From contig NZ_DASZBY010000120.1 in NCBI RefSeq assembly GCF_035943795.1, positions 1 to 64,000 of the forward strand: DNA of 64,000 bases. The letters are read 5' to 3'. Numbering within the stretch: position 1 is the first letter of the stretch; the number at the start of each line of letters is the position of its first letter. Below the pieces are notes generated by a model, which worked only from the letters and a program-made list of their open reading frames with translations, made no database searches and was not told where the DNA came from. A program made the translations under genes and the position numbers. Below, one piece after another: positions 42,873-52,233 of this stretch. This DNA is from Aliidongia sp035943795 (GTDB taxonomy: Bacteria; Pseudomonadota; Alphaproteobacteria; ATCC43930; CGMCC-115725).

Positions 42873-43787
42873 TCAGGCGAGGCACCAGGCCAGAATGCCC
42901 TTCTGGGCATGCAGGCGGTTTTCCGCCTCGTCCCAGACGACCGATTGGGGACCGTCGATGACCGCGGCCGAGACTTCCTCGCCGCGCTTCGCCGGCAGGC
43001 AATGCATAAAGATTGCGTCAGGCTTGGCCGCCGCCATCAGGCGTTCGTCGACCCGGTAGGGCGCCAGCATGTTGTGCCGGTTGACGCTCGCCTCGACGCC
43101 CATCGAGACCCAGGTGTCGGTAACGATGCAATCGGCGCCGCGCACGGCGGCTTCCGGATCGTTCAGCACCGATACCTTGCCGCCCTGGGCGCGCGCCCAC
43201 TCGATCAGTTCGTCGGCCGGCTGCAGCGGTTCCGGGCTCGCGACCCGAAGTTCGAAGCCGAAGCGGGCGGCGGCGTGGATCCACGAGGTCGCGACATTGT
43301 TGCCGTCGCCGCTCCAGGCCACGACCTTGTCGTTCAGGCCGCCCTTGTGCTCCTCGAGCGTCATCAGGTCGGCCATGATCTGGCACGGGTGACTGAGGTT
43401 GGTCAGGCCGTTGATCACCGGGACCGTGGCATAGGCCGCCATCTCGTCGAGCTTCGACTTTTCGGTCGTGCGCATCATGATCGCGTCGACATAGCGCGAC
43501 AGCACGCGCGCCGTGTCGGCGACCGGCTCGCCCCGGCCCATCTGACTGTCGGCCGCCGACAGCACGACCACGTCCCCGCCGAGCTGGCGCATGGCCAGCT
43601 CGAACGAGACGCGCGTGCGGGTCGAAGGCTTCTCGAACACCATCGCCAGGGTCCGGCCGGCCAGCGGCTGGTTCTTGGCGGCGGCACCGGCGGCGGGGTG
43701 CTTGTAGGCATGCCCCATGTCGAGAATGCGCCGAAGCTCGTCCGACTTAAGCAGATCGAGATCCAGAAAGTGCCTGGGCGACGCCAT
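42873..43787 (-). CDS. argF: Ornithine carbamoyltransferase
   Basis: A 304-residue enzyme that makes citrulline from ornithine and carbamoyl phosphate. The carbamoyl-phosphate site FEKPSTRTRVSFE is intact, as are the H-P-C-Q motif (LSHPCQIMADL) and the ornithine-binding HCLPAKRGEE. The start at 43787 gives the family N terminus (RHFLDLDLLKSDELRRILD). The frame continues upstream into argD but only as a shadow. The ATG lies 2 bases after the argD stop, so the genes are co-transcribed. Confidence 0.95.
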   Translation of the reverse strand: MASPRHFLDLDLLKSDELRRILDMGHAYKHPAAGAAAKNQPLAGRTLAMVFEKPSTRTRVSFELAMRQLGGDVVVLSAADSQMGRGEPVADTARVLSRYVDAIMMRTTEKSKLDEMAAYATVPVINGLTNLSHPCQIMADLMTLEEHKGGLNDKVVAWSGDGNNVATSWIHAAARFGFELRVASPEPLQPADELIEWARAQGGKVSVLNDPEAAVRGADCIVTDTWVSMGVEASVNRHNMLAPYRVDERLMAAAKPDAIFMHCLPAKRGEEVSAAVIDGPQSVVWDEAENRLHAQKGILAWCLA

Positions 43788-43789
43788 GC

Positions 43790-44962
43790 TCAAGCACTCC
43801 ACGTCCGGCAAGCGGCGTCGATCGCCGCCACGGCCTGATCGATTTCCGCGGTGCCGATGGTCAGCGGCGGCACGAGCCGGACGACATTGTCGGCGGCACC
43901 CACGGTCAGCAGCTTCTGGGCCCGCAGCTTGTCGACCATTTCGCCATTCGGCACGACACACTTGATGCCCAGCAGCAGCCCGGCGCCGCGCACCTCGGCG
44001 ATCACCTGCGGATAGCGGTCGGCGAGCGCCTGCAGCTTGTTCCACAAGATCCGCGCGTTCTTGTCGACCGTCGCCATGAAGCCCGGCGCCAGCATGACGT
44101 CGAGCACGGCATTGCTGACGGCCATGGCGAGCGGGTTGCCGCCGAAGGTCGAACCGTGGGCGCCGGGGGCGAAGCCCTGCACCGCGTTCTCCGTCGCCAG
44201 CACCGCGCCGACCGGGAAGCCGCCGCCCAAGCCCTTGGCGACCATCATGACATCGGGCGTGACGCCGGCCCATTCATGGGCGAACAGCTTGCCGGTCCGG
44301 CCCATGCCGCACTGGACCTCGTCGAACACCAGCAGCAGGCCGAACTCGTCGGCGACGGCGCGCAGGCCCTTCAGGTAATCGATGCTGCCGGGACGCACAC
44401 CGCCCTCGCCCTGCACCGGTTCGACCATGATCGCCGCCGTCTCTGGCGTGATCGCGGCGCGCAGTTCGTTCAGGTTGCCGAACGCGACGCTGTCGAAACC
44501 GTCGACGTTGGGCGCGTAGCCCTTCAGGTATTTCTCGTTGCCGGCGGCGGCCAGGGTCGCGAGCGTCCGGCCGTGGAACGCGCCCTGGCAGCCGATGATC
44601 CGGTAGCGCTCGGGATGGCCGGTGTCGTCGTGGTACTTGCGGACGATCTTGATCGCCAATTCGCCGGCCTCGGCGCCCGAATTGCCGAAGAACACGCTGT
44701 CGGCGAACGTGTTGGCGACCAGGCGCTCGGCCAGCCGCGTCTGTTCGGGGATCTCATAGAGGTTCGAGGTGTGCCAGAGCTTCTTGCCCTGCTCGATCAG
44801 GGTCTCGACCAGGTGGGGATGGCTGTGGCCCAGCGAATTCACCGCAATGCCTGCGGCGAAATCGAGATAGCGTTCGCCATCGGCGGTGATCAGATAGGCG
44901 CCCTCACCCCGCTCGAAAGCGAGTTCGGAACGGGCATAGGTCGGCAGAACGGCGGGAATCAT
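43790..44962 (-). CDS. argD: Acetylornithine aminotransferase
   Basis: A 390-residue class III aminotransferase (PLP enzyme). Motifs include FFGNSGAEAGELAIKIVRKYH, GCQGAFHGRTLATLAAAGNEKYL, VFDEVQCGMGRTGKLFAHE and the Schiff-base lysine in MMVAKGLGGGFPVGAVLA. It converts N-acetylglutamate semialdehyde to N-acetylornithine. It is the first gene of the argD-argF unit, and hslO lies 37 bases past argF. A 478-base interval upstream would hold the promoter. Confidence 0.95.
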   Translation of the reverse strand: MIPAVLPTYARSELAFERGEGAYLITADGERYLDFAAGIAVNSLGHSHPHLVETLIEQGKKLWHTSNLYEIPEQTRLAERLVANTFADSVFFGNSGAEAGELAIKIVRKYHDDTGHPERYRIIGCQGAFHGRTLATLAAAGNEKYLKGYAPNVDGFDSVAFGNLNELRAAITPETAAIMVEPVQGEGGVRPGSIDYLKGLRAVADEFGLLLVFDEVQCGMGRTGKLFAHEWAGVTPDVMMVAKGLGGGFPVGAVLATENAVQGFAPGAHGSTFGGNPLAMAVSNAVLDVMLAPGFMATVDKNARILWNKLQALADRYPQVIAEVRGAGLLLGIKCVVPNGEMVDKLRAQKLLTVGAADNVVRLVPPLTIGTAEIDQAVAAIDAACRTWSA

Positions 44963-45440
44963 CGTGAATCGGTCTCCGTGAGATCGACGAGGGCGATCGT
45001 GATATTTAAATCAGGGAACGAGCAAAGGCAGCCGGGCGGTGACCCGGCACCGCCCCTATCGTCGTCGCGGCTCGGCGCGTTTTGCCTCGCGCCCGCCAAC
45101 CCGGCCTAACCGGCCCGTGACAATACCCATCGCCAGCTCCGCTCCACGGCCAACCCTTCGGTTGCCGGATCCGTCTGGAGGAAGCGCGAGAGTATGGTGA
45201 GGGGGTGCAAGCGTGTCAATCAAACGACGCAGGGCTACCATGCGACGCAGCATGGCGGGCCGGCGATACATCCACAGCTTCGTCGTGGCCCCCGCGCAGA
45301 CTGGGATCCGGCGTTACGCGCGGCAGCGTGGGGAAAGGGTCCTTATCGCCACAGACGCGGCTCTGGCCGCATTCCCGCCTGCGCGGAATGACAGCAGAGT
45401 CGGGTGAGACTGCTGTGAGCTGAACCCGAAACAGCCCCGC
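44963..45440. other. Gene-free stretch with a REP-like inverted repeat
   Basis: It lies between the argD start and the end of the anti-sigma gene. Apart from the repeat unit at 45282-45394 I see no gene. Three overlapping short plus-strand frames are produced by the repeat and are not believable proteins. Confidence 0.55.
45282..45394. repeat. REP/REPIN-like inverted repeat unit
   Basis: The left arm (45282-45310) and the reverse complement of the right arm (45365-45394) share GTC..CC..GCGCAG.C.GG.AT. The right arm contains ATTCCCGCCTGCGCGGAATG, the core of a very common proteobacterial extragenic repeat whose reading gives peptides like IPACAGMT. This is the only copy I noticed in the window. 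Confidence 0.6.
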
Positions 45441-46268
45441 CTACACCGAGCCGGTCACCAGATCCTCAAACGCTTCGAGTTCGTCCGGGTCCACATCCGA
45501 CACCACCCAATCGGTAATACCGTGGCGCGACCAGTGGCAGACGGAATAGCCCTGCCGCACGACCGCGTCGGATTCGGAGACCGGGGCATTCGGCGTCGAG
45601 AACAGATAGAGGGTGATGACATGTTCGTTGCGCTTGTAGACCAGCGCGGCCGACCGCTTGTTGTCGACGTAGTCGAGCCGCGCACCGACCAGTTGATAGC
45701 CGTGGGCGGACAGATCCTTGACCGGCGGCGAGACGTCGAGCCGGCCGGTGAACCAGGGCCGGACCGTCTTGGGATCGTCGCTCGCCACATCGAGCAGCCG
45801 ACCGCTCATCAGCGCCCGCACATGGCTTTCGACGACCGCCTGGGTCATCCGTTCCTCGGGCGTCACATGCATCAGCCAGATCGTCGCCAACCCGGCGGCG
45901 AGTGCGCCGCCGATGGCGGACAGCGCCATCCCGACCCGGGCCCGGGTGACGAGCGGCGGCCACGCCGGCAAGGCGACAACGGTCGCGGTTCGCGAAGCGG
46001 GTTCGGTTGCCTGGGCCGCCTCGGCCGACGGCGCGGCCACTTCCGGCAGATCCGGCAAGGCGGTGCGGATGCGTTGGACCAGGGCCGACGGCGCACGATG
46101 GCGCGGTAGCTGGGCGCGCAGTGCACCTTTCAGCGCCTTCTGCCGAGCGAACGCGACGGCGCAATCGGGGCATTCCTTGAGGTGCCGCTCGAACTCCGCG
46201 AGACCGGGCGGGTCGAGCTCGTCGTCGAGGGCCAGCTCGACCAGGAGGCATTTGTCGTCGCAGCTCAT
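45441..46268 (-). CDS. Membrane anti-sigma factor with zinc-finger (ZAS) motif
   Basis: A 275-residue protein. The N-terminal cytoplasmic domain has the HxxxCxxC zinc motif in HLKECPDC (near residues 28-35). One membrane helix (GMALSAIGGALAAGLATIWL) lies near residue 115, and a periplasmic domain follows (LLDVASDDPKTVRPWFTGRLDVSPPV). This RsiW/ChrR-like layout fits a regulator that sequesters the sigma factor encoded just upstream. The start at 46268 overlaps the sigma stop (ATGA), with AAGGAGG before it. The C-terminal half resembles membrane anti-sigma proteins reported near peroxide- or metal-responsive sigma factors. Confidence 0.9.
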   Translation of the reverse strand: MSCDDKCLLVELALDDELDPPGLAEFERHLKECPDCAVAFARQKALKGALRAQLPRHRAPSALVQRIRTALPDLPEVAAPSAEAAQATEPASRTATVVALPAWPPLVTRARVGMALSAIGGALAAGLATIWLMHVTPEERMTQAVVESHVRALMSGRLLDVASDDPKTVRPWFTGRLDVSPPVKDLSAHGYQLVGARLDYVDNKRSAALVYKRNEHVITLYLFSTPNAPVSESDAVVRQGYSVCHWSRHGITDWVVSDVDPDELEAFEDLVTGSV

Positions 46269-46837
46269 CGCCCCCCTCCTTCGAGTGCCACGTGACGGCG
46301 CCAACCGCTCTGAACCTGGCGGCGCGCCCGGGCGAGCCGCGACATTACGGTACCGACCGGCGCCCCCGTCACCTCGGCGATTTCGCGATAGCTCAGCTCC
46401 TCGATCTCGCGCAGCACCAGCACTTCCCGAAATTCCGGGCTCAACCGATCGATCACATCCATCAGCGCCGCCTGATCCTCGGCCAGCAGCAGCCGCGTTT
46501 CCGGGTCGTCGGGCAGGCGCTCCCAGGGAACCACTGCGAACGGTTCGAGCGGCCGCTCGATGCCATAGTCCTCGACCGAGGCGTTGACCGTGCCGCGGCG
46601 ATGGCTCGCCATCCAGGTATAGGCGGTGTTGCGGACGATGGTGAGCAGCCAGGTCCGGACGCTGCCGCCCTTGAAGCCGCCGAAAAAGCGGAAGGCCCGG
46701 ATGCTGGCCTCCTGCAGGACATCGGCCGCATCGTCGGGGTTGCGCGTCAGATAGCGAGCGAAATTGTAGGCCGCATCCAGATGCGGCAGCACCATTTCCT
46801 CAAACGCTCTTCTCGTTCCTGCGTCCACTTCGGTCAA
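46265..46837 (-). CDS. ECF RNA polymerase sigma factor
   Basis: A 190-residue sigma-70 family (ECF) protein. Region 2 spans AAYNFARYLTRNPDDAADVLQEASIRAF and GSVRTWLLTIVRNTAY. Region 4 carries LSPEFREVLVLREIEELSYREIAEVTGAPVGTVMSRLARAR, the -35 element helix-turn-helix. The anti-sigma gene follows with a 4-nt overlap, the usual arrangement for autoregulated ECF pairs. Target genes cannot be told; a sigma-specific promoter would be expected in the 67 bases upstream. Confidence 0.94.
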   Translation of the reverse strand: MTEVDAGTRRAFEEMVLPHLDAAYNFARYLTRNPDDAADVLQEASIRAFRFFGGFKGGSVRTWLLTIVRNTAYTWMASHRRGTVNASVEDYGIERPLEPFAVVPWERLPDDPETRLLLAEDQAALMDVIDRLSPEFREVLVLREIEELSYREIAEVTGAPVGTVMSRLARARRQVQSGWRRHVALEGGGR

Positions 46838-46904
46838 ATCCGATCCGCCATGCTCATACCTTGATACCGGTCGGGCGGCCGATTTATTCCCCGGGCGACA
46901 TTCG

Positions 46905-47708
46905 TCAGGCCTTGAGCTTGTAGCCGCGGGCGAACATGCCGTACGCGAGCGCCAGCAGCGCCAGATCGAGCCCCAGGATCACCGCCATGCCGAGCACCGG
47001 ATCGGCATCGGCGTGACCGATGAAACCGGCGCGGAACCCGTCGATCATATAGAAGAACGGGTCGAGATGGGCGATGAAGCGCCAGCGTTCCGGCAGCGCC
47101 TCGACGGAATAGAACGTGCCCGACAGGAACGAGGCCGGCGTCACGATGAAGTTCGTGACCGCGGCGATATGGTCGAACTTCTCCGACCAGATGCCGCCGA
47201 CGATGCCGAGCAGCGACAGCATCAGCGACCCGAAGAAACCGAAGAACAGCACGAGCCCCAGGGAATGGAGCGGCAGCGGCACGAATACCACGACCGCAAG
47301 CGCCACGGCGCACCCGACCACCACGCCACGCGTGGCGCCCCCGAGGGCCATGGCCAGCACCGCCTCAGCTGCCGAGATCGGCGGCATCAACAGGTCGACG
47401 ATATTGCCCTGCACCTTCGAAATCACGATCGAGGACGAGGTGTTCGCAAACGCGTTCTGCGTCATCGACATCATCATCAGGCCGGGCGCCAGGAAGATGC
47501 CGTAGGCCACGCCGCCGGCGGTGCGGCCGGCGCCGCCCAGCGCCAGCAGGAAGATCGACAGGTACAAGAGCGTGGTCACCATCGGCGCCAGCAGGGTCTG
47601 GGTATAGACCTTGATGAAGCGCCGGACCTCCTTCTCGTAGAGCGTCCAGAATCCCAGCCAGTTGACCGCTCCGAACCGCCTGATCTCGCCGACCGCCGCA
47701 CGCGCCAC
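46905..47708 (-). CDS. ABC-2 type transporter permease, GTG start
   Basis: A 267-residue inner-membrane protein with six hydrophobic segments, like YadH/NodJ. It has VYTQTLLAPMVTTLLYLSIFLLALG near the N terminus, SSSIVISKVQGNIVDLLMPP (coupling region) and NFIVTPASFLSGTFYSVEALPERW, all typical of ABC-2 exporters of the YadH class. It starts with GTG (47708). The partner ATPase (YadG-like) is not next to it on either side, which is unusual for the family. It is divergent from recX. Confidence 0.9.
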   Translation of the reverse strand: MARAAVGEIRRFGAVNWLGFWTLYEKEVRRFIKVYTQTLLAPMVTTLLYLSIFLLALGGAGRTAGGVAYGIFLAPGLMMMSMTQNAFANTSSSIVISKVQGNIVDLLMPPISAAEAVLAMALGGATRGVVVGCAVALAVVVFVPLPLHSLGLVLFFGFFGSLMLSLLGIVGGIWSEKFDHIAAVTNFIVTPASFLSGTFYSVEALPERWRFIAHLDPFFYMIDGFRAGFIGHADADPVLGMAVILGLDLALLALAYGMFARGYKLKA

Positions 47709-47808
47709 GCCCGTATCTCCCGAAGCCCCAAACGGCGGCGACCCTAGACCCGGGGCCGGCGTGAAACAAGCCTCCCCCGCCTCGGCGGACGCATGCTAGC
47801 CTCGTAAA

Positions 47809-48414
47809 GTGACGAACAGCGAAGCCCCGAAAAACACCCGGCCGCCGCGCAAGCTGCCGAAGCCCGCGACGCCCGAACGGCTGGAAGCGATCGCGCTGTT
47901 CCACCTGGAGCGCTTCGCCAGTTCGGCCGCCAATCTGAAGCGCGTGCTGCTGCGCCGGGTCCAGCGCTCCGCCCAATTGCATGGCACCGACCCTGCCGCC
48001 GGGGCTGCGGCGATCGAGGCCCTCGTCGCCCGCTTCGTCCAGGACGGCCTGCTCGATGACAAGCTCTATGCCGAGGCGCGCACGGCGCGGCTGCACCGGC
48101 GCGGCGCATCGGCCCGCAAGATCGCCGCCTCGCTCGCCGAAAAGGGCATCGACCGGGAAGTGATCAGCGCTACGCTCGACGAGGCCGATGGCGACGACGG
48201 CTATTCGGTACGACCGGGCGGTGACCTCGTCGCCGCCGCCGCCCTCGCCCGCCGCCGAAGGCTCGGGCCCTACCGGCTGCCGGAAATGCGCGCGGAATTC
48301 CGCCAGAAGGACCTGGGCACCCTCGCCCGCGCCGGCTTCGGCCGGGCGATCGCCGAGCGCGTGCTGAGCGCCGAAACCCCCGACGCCCTGCGCGATCTGG
48401 TCGAGGAAGGCTGA
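47809..48414 (+). CDS. recX: RecX regulatory protein, GTG start
   Basis: A 201-residue protein with the three-helix repeats of RecX: ALFHLERFASSAANLKRVLLRRV, then VARFVQDGLLDDKLYAEARTARLHRRGASARKIAASLAEKGI and the C-terminal FRQKDLGTLARAGFGRAIAERVL. RecX binds and inhibits RecA filaments. It starts with GTG at 47809 and is not next to recA. The basic N-terminal tail (KNTRPPRKLPKP) is common in alphaproteobacterial RecX. Confidence 0.92.
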   Translation: MTNSEAPKNTRPPRKLPKPATPERLEAIALFHLERFASSAANLKRVLLRRVQRSAQLHGTDPAAGAAAIEALVARFVQDGLLDDKLYAEARTARLHRRGASARKIAASLAEKGIDREVISATLDEADGDDGYSVRPGGDLVAAAALARRRRLGPYRLPEMRAEFRQKDLGTLARAGFGRAIAERVLSAETPDALRDLVEEG

Positions 48415-48417
48415 GGC

Positions 48418-50790
48418 TCAGGCCGGCTCGGCCGCCGGCTTGCCCGGTGCGGGGTTCGGCGGCTCCTCGATCGGCTGCGGCGGTGCGGCCTGCGGCATGG
48501 CGAACTGCAGCTGGCTCAACACCTTGGCCGCGCGCTCGCCGAAATCGATGGTCTGGATCGCGCCCGGCACCATGCCCGGCAGATAGATCTTGGCGTCGTC
48601 CAGCGCGCGCTTCAGCCGTCGGCTGAACTCGCGCCCGATCGCCCATTGCTTCATGGGCAGAGTCTTGATCCGGCCCTGGAAGCTCATCGCGTTCGGCGCG
48701 AAGCCGTTGAGGCCGAAGATTTCGATTTCGGCGAGCATGAACGGCCCGAACGCCGGATCGCCTTTCATGTCTTCATAGACCGCCTGCAGGATGGCGATGA
48801 CGATGTCCGGGTCGCTGCCGTAGGCGACCGTCAGGTCGATCACGTGGTAGGCGAAATCCTTGGTCAGGTTCCGCACCTGGGTGACCGTGCTGTACGGGAT
48901 GGTATGCACGCTGCCGGCATTGTCGCGCAGCTTGATGGTCCGGATCGAGATCGCCTCGATCACGCCGGTGTTGCCGCCGCCCAGGTCGACGATGTCGCCG
49001 ACCGCGATCGTGTCCTCGACCAGCATGAACAGGCCGGTGATGATGTCCTTGACCAGGGCCTGGGAGCCGAAGCCGATGGCGAGGCCGACCACGCCGGCGC
49101 CGGCCAGCAGCGGGGCGATGTTGATCCCCAGTTCCGACAGCACCAGCAGCACGACCAGCAGCAGCAGCAGGATCCACACCGCGTTGCGGGCAAACGGCAG
49201 CAAGGTGCGGACCCGGGCGCTGCGCGAGATGCGCTGGCCACGCGAATCGACGCCGGCCAGGTATCGGTCGACTGCGGCATTGAAGATTTCCCAGCAGCCG
49301 AACGCGACCGCCAGGATCAGCGCGATGGTGATGGTCGATCCGGTCAATTGCCGTCCCGTGGCGCTCCGCAGCCAGGCGAACGAACCGAAGCCCCAGGCCT
49401 CGAGAAAGCCCAGGATCGCGAAGCCCCAGATCACCACGATCGCGGCGAGGTTCAGCACGGGCACATAGCGGTTGGCCCGTGCCTCCAAGGTCGGGAAGCG
49501 CTCGCGCAGATCACCCGGAATGGCGAAGCCGCGCTCGGTCAAGCGCTTGATGCCGCGGCCGAACAGACGGACGGCGATCAGGATGGCGATGGTGAAGGCG
49601 GTCGCGCGGAAGACGAAGATGAAGCCGCCTTCGATCTTGAGCGCATAGACCGCGAAGATCGTCACGATGTAGACGATCGCCAGGATGTGCCAGACCTCGG
49701 CCAGGCGATGGCGGATGATGGAAATCGTGCCGCTGGCCGGTTCCGGCACCTCGCCCGCCGTGTCCCGGGTCGCCGAGGCGTCGGCAGCCGCCTCGGGATC
49801 GGCCACCGGGCGCCGGTGCGGCCGCAGCCATTGCGCGACCGACTGGCGGTTCTGCAGCACGAACAGTATGCCGAGCACGGTCAGCAGCAATGCCACCAGC
49901 TTCTGCACGATCGCGCTCACCGCGCCGGGCGCGCCCAGCCACCAGGCAGCAGGGATGAGCGCAAAGCCGTAGAACGCCACCTGGGTAAAGCGGCGTACCC
50001 AGATGAACAGGTAGTTCGCCGTTTCCTCAGTGACCGGCACCAATGTCCAGCCGGCGGCGCGCGGCGCCAGCAGCAGGGTCCACGAAGTCACGATGATCAG
50101 CCGGGCATAGACGAAGGCATGGATCAGCACGATCGCCACGCGCCGGGTCGATTCGCGCGGCTGCAGATAGTCGGCGGTCAGGTCGGCCGCGATGAGGAAC
50201 GCGAAGAACGGCAACCCTGCGAGCAGGATCGCGAGCAGCAGCAGCCCGATCCGTCCGAGCCAAGTCTTTGGATTGCGCCGGGTGGCGCGCCGATGGATCG
50301 CTTGGGCGAGTTGCCGCATCACGAAATCCGATAGGATCGCAGCGGCCAGGATCAGGCCGATGTTGCGCCCGACCTCTTCCCACACCGTCCGCGCGGCGGG
50401 ATCGTAGACCTGCCGATTGAACCAGCCCATCAGGTGCGGGGCGCCGATCAGCACGGTCGTCGCGTCGACCATGTCTGAACCGATGCCTTGCAGATGCTCG
50501 GTCACCACGGACAAGAGATCGGACGGGGTCGGCGGCGGTGGCGGCGGAGCCGCGCCCTTTTCCGCGGTACTCAAGGTCTGCAGCTGCTTGATCAGTTGCT
50601 GGCGCTTCTGGTCGTCCTGCAACGTACTGACCAGCTTGTCGAGGTCGTCAGCCGAGACGCCGGCCTGGTCGGTGACCTGTTTCGGGCTGGCCGCGGTCGC
50701 GGCGGCCACCGGCTGCTGCGCGAGGCCGAAGCCCACAAGGACGAGAGCGCAGAAGAGGATCCGGCGCAGCAGATTTGAAGGGTTCGACAT
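48418..50790 (-). CDS. Large MscS-family mechanosensitive channel
   Basis: A 790-residue protein. The start at 50790 gives a signal peptide (SNPSNLLRRILFCALVLVGFG, cleavage near AAA), and the frame further upstream is not needed. A periplasmic coiled-coil region (DDLDKLVSTLQDDQKRQQL) and a proline run precede about ten membrane helices. The MscS core has the pore helix LLAGAGVVGLAIGFGSQALVKDIITGLFML and the beta domain DIVDLGGGNTGVIEAISIRTIKLRD with TIPYSTV. It resembles the large paralogues (YbiO/MscM-like) that release solutes in hypo-osmotic shock. Its end is 3 bases from the recX end, convergent. Confidence 0.92.
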   Translation of the reverse strand: MSNPSNLLRRILFCALVLVGFGLAQQPVAAATAASPKQVTDQAGVSADDLDKLVSTLQDDQKRQQLIKQLQTLSTAEKGAAPPPPPPTPSDLLSVVTEHLQGIGSDMVDATTVLIGAPHLMGWFNRQVYDPAARTVWEEVGRNIGLILAAAILSDFVMRQLAQAIHRRATRRNPKTWLGRIGLLLLAILLAGLPFFAFLIAADLTADYLQPRESTRRVAIVLIHAFVYARLIIVTSWTLLLAPRAAGWTLVPVTEETANYLFIWVRRFTQVAFYGFALIPAAWWLGAPGAVSAIVQKLVALLLTVLGILFVLQNRQSVAQWLRPHRRPVADPEAAADASATRDTAGEVPEPASGTISIIRHRLAEVWHILAIVYIVTIFAVYALKIEGGFIFVFRATAFTIAILIAVRLFGRGIKRLTERGFAIPGDLRERFPTLEARANRYVPVLNLAAIVVIWGFAILGFLEAWGFGSFAWLRSATGRQLTGSTITIALILAVAFGCWEIFNAAVDRYLAGVDSRGQRISRSARVRTLLPFARNAVWILLLLLVVLLVLSELGINIAPLLAGAGVVGLAIGFGSQALVKDIITGLFMLVEDTIAVGDIVDLGGGNTGVIEAISIRTIKLRDNAGSVHTIPYSTVTQVRNLTKDFAYHVIDLTVAYGSDPDIVIAILQAVYEDMKGDPAFGPFMLAEIEIFGLNGFAPNAMSFQGRIKTLPMKQWAIGREFSRRLKRALDDAKIYLPGMVPGAIQTIDFGERAAKVLSQLQFAMPQAAPPQPIEEPPNPAPGKPAAEPA

Positions 50791-50931
50791 GGCCGGCACT
50801 CTAACCAAGGACGGCGAGCGGCGCCAAGGCCGCCGGGCGGATTGTCGCAAGAATGCCCAAAGCGTGAATGTTTTCTCCCGCAAGCCACCAAGGCGCGGTA
50901 AAATCGGCTAGTTTCGCCTGGAGGTCTGCGC

Positions 50932-51498
50932 ATGAAACGCTCGCTTGCTCCCATCATCGCTCTGGCACTGACCTCATGCGCCGACAATCAGAGCTTCATC
51001 GGCATCAACAGCTACGACAGCTCGTATGTGCCGGGCGAGCACCAGCTCTATGGACCCACGATCCAGACCTTCGTGCGCGGCGCGCCTTTCCCCGGTCTGC
51101 AGCCGGCGGCGGCGACAGGTGCCGTCCTGGCCGACATGCAGGACGGCGGCTTCTCGCAGACCCTGTTCACGACCGAAACCGTCGGCCGCTCGCCCTATCG
51201 GGTGCTGATGGTGTTCGCGCCCACGCCCGGAACGGGGCTGCAGCAATTGTGCGAGATCGATGCCCGCACGCTGCCGAGCCTGCCCGCAGTCGCCAGCGCA
51301 CCGTCAGACGCACGCATCGGGCTCGCCGCCGTATTCTGCCGCGCGGACAAGCTGATGGGCGGTGCCGAAGGCACCCTGCCGGTAGCGGTCGCCGCCAACG
51401 ATCCCGCCGTCAAAGGTTCGATCCAGGCCTTCATGCGGCAGATCTTCCCGGCGACGAACCCCAGCATGGGCGGGGGCGCCGGCAACGATCCGCCCTGA
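50932..51498 (+). CDS. Hypothetical lipoprotein
   Basis: A 188-residue protein with a short lipoprotein signal (KRSLAPIIALALTSC, cysteine at 16). The mature protein has two further cysteines (LCEIDART and VFCRADK) that could form a disulfide, a central beta-rich region and a Gly/Pro-rich end. No family is recognised. GGAGG (near 50920) precedes the ATG. It is divergent from the MscS gene and upstream of a GST gene. Confidence 0.75.
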   Translation: MKRSLAPIIALALTSCADNQSFIGINSYDSSYVPGEHQLYGPTIQTFVRGAPFPGLQPAAATGAVLADMQDGGFSQTLFTTETVGRSPYRVLMVFAPTPGTGLQQLCEIDARTLPSLPAVASAPSDARIGLAAVFCRADKLMGGAEGTLPVAVAANDPAVKGSIQAFMRQIFPATNPSMGGGAGNDPP

Positions 51499-51571
51499 TC
51501 CCGACTGCTGGTCCTGATCTTGCTTGACGGTTCGCTGAACCAGGGTCCGTCCCATCAAGGAGCTTCCCGTC

Positions 51572-52228
51572 ATGGCCAAGGCAAAGCTCGTCATCAGCAG
51601 CAAGAACTATTCATCCTGGTCGCTTCGGGGCTGGTTGCTGGCGCGCATGGCCGGCCTCGATTTCGACGAGGAGATCATTTCGTCCGACGACCCGTCGATG
51701 CGGGCCGAGTTGCTGGTCCTGTCACCCTCGACCCTGGTGCCTTGCCTGATCCATGATGGCATGACGATCTGGGACACGCTCGCGATCGCCGAATATCTGA
51801 ACGAAATCCGCCCCGAAGCGCGCCTGTTGCCGCAGGAACGCGCAGCACGCGCGCGGTGCCGTTCGGTTTCCGGTGAGATGCATTCCGGCTTCAGCGCGCT
51901 GCGCTCCGGCCTGCCGGTCAATCTCCGGAAGTTCAGCCCGGGCTTCGCCATCTGGTCCGGCGCCCAGGCCGACATCGATCGCATCACCGCGATCTGGCGC
52001 GAATGCCTGGCGCTGTCCGGCGGACCGTACCTGTTCGGCGAACGGCCGATGGTGGCGGACGCGATGTTCGCGCCAGTCACCACACGCTTCAAGACTTACG
52101 ATGTCCGCGTCGACGCCGCCAGCGCCGACTATTGCCGCCGGATTCTCGGCCTGCCGCACATGGTCGAATGGATCGCCGCGGCGACTGGCGAGCATGACGA
52201 GATCGAGGAGCTGGAAGGCGAGTTCTAG
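51572..52228 (+). CDS. Glutathione S-transferase family protein
   Basis: A 218-residue protein with a thioredoxin-like N domain (LVISSKNYSSWSLRGWLLARMAGLDFDE, the serine-type start of YfcF/YibF-like GSTs; VPCLIHDGMTIWDTLAIAEYLNE is the glutathione site) and a helical C domain. FGERPMVADAMFAPVTTRFKTY is the N-capping box. The start has AAGGAG upstream. It is the second GST of the window and is not closely similar to the one at 41142. The substrate is unknown. Confidence 0.92.
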   Translation: MAKAKLVISSKNYSSWSLRGWLLARMAGLDFDEEIISSDDPSMRAELLVLSPSTLVPCLIHDGMTIWDTLAIAEYLNEIRPEARLLPQERAARARCRSVSGEMHSGFSALRSGLPVNLRKFSPGFAIWSGAQADIDRITAIWRECLALSGGPYLFGERPMVADAMFAPVTTRFKTYDVRVDAASADYCRRILGLPHMVEWIAAATGEHDEIEELEGEF

Positions 52229-52233
52229 GATCG

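Noticed and set aside
45194..45423. Three overlapping short plus-strand frames before the anti-sigma gene end
   Set aside because: They arise from the REP-like repeat, whose translations are familiar spurious peptides.
48646..50334. 562-codon plus-strand open frame opposite the MscS gene
   Set aside because: It has shadow composition (Asp/Gln/His/Arg-rich), while the MscS reading has pore-helix motifs.
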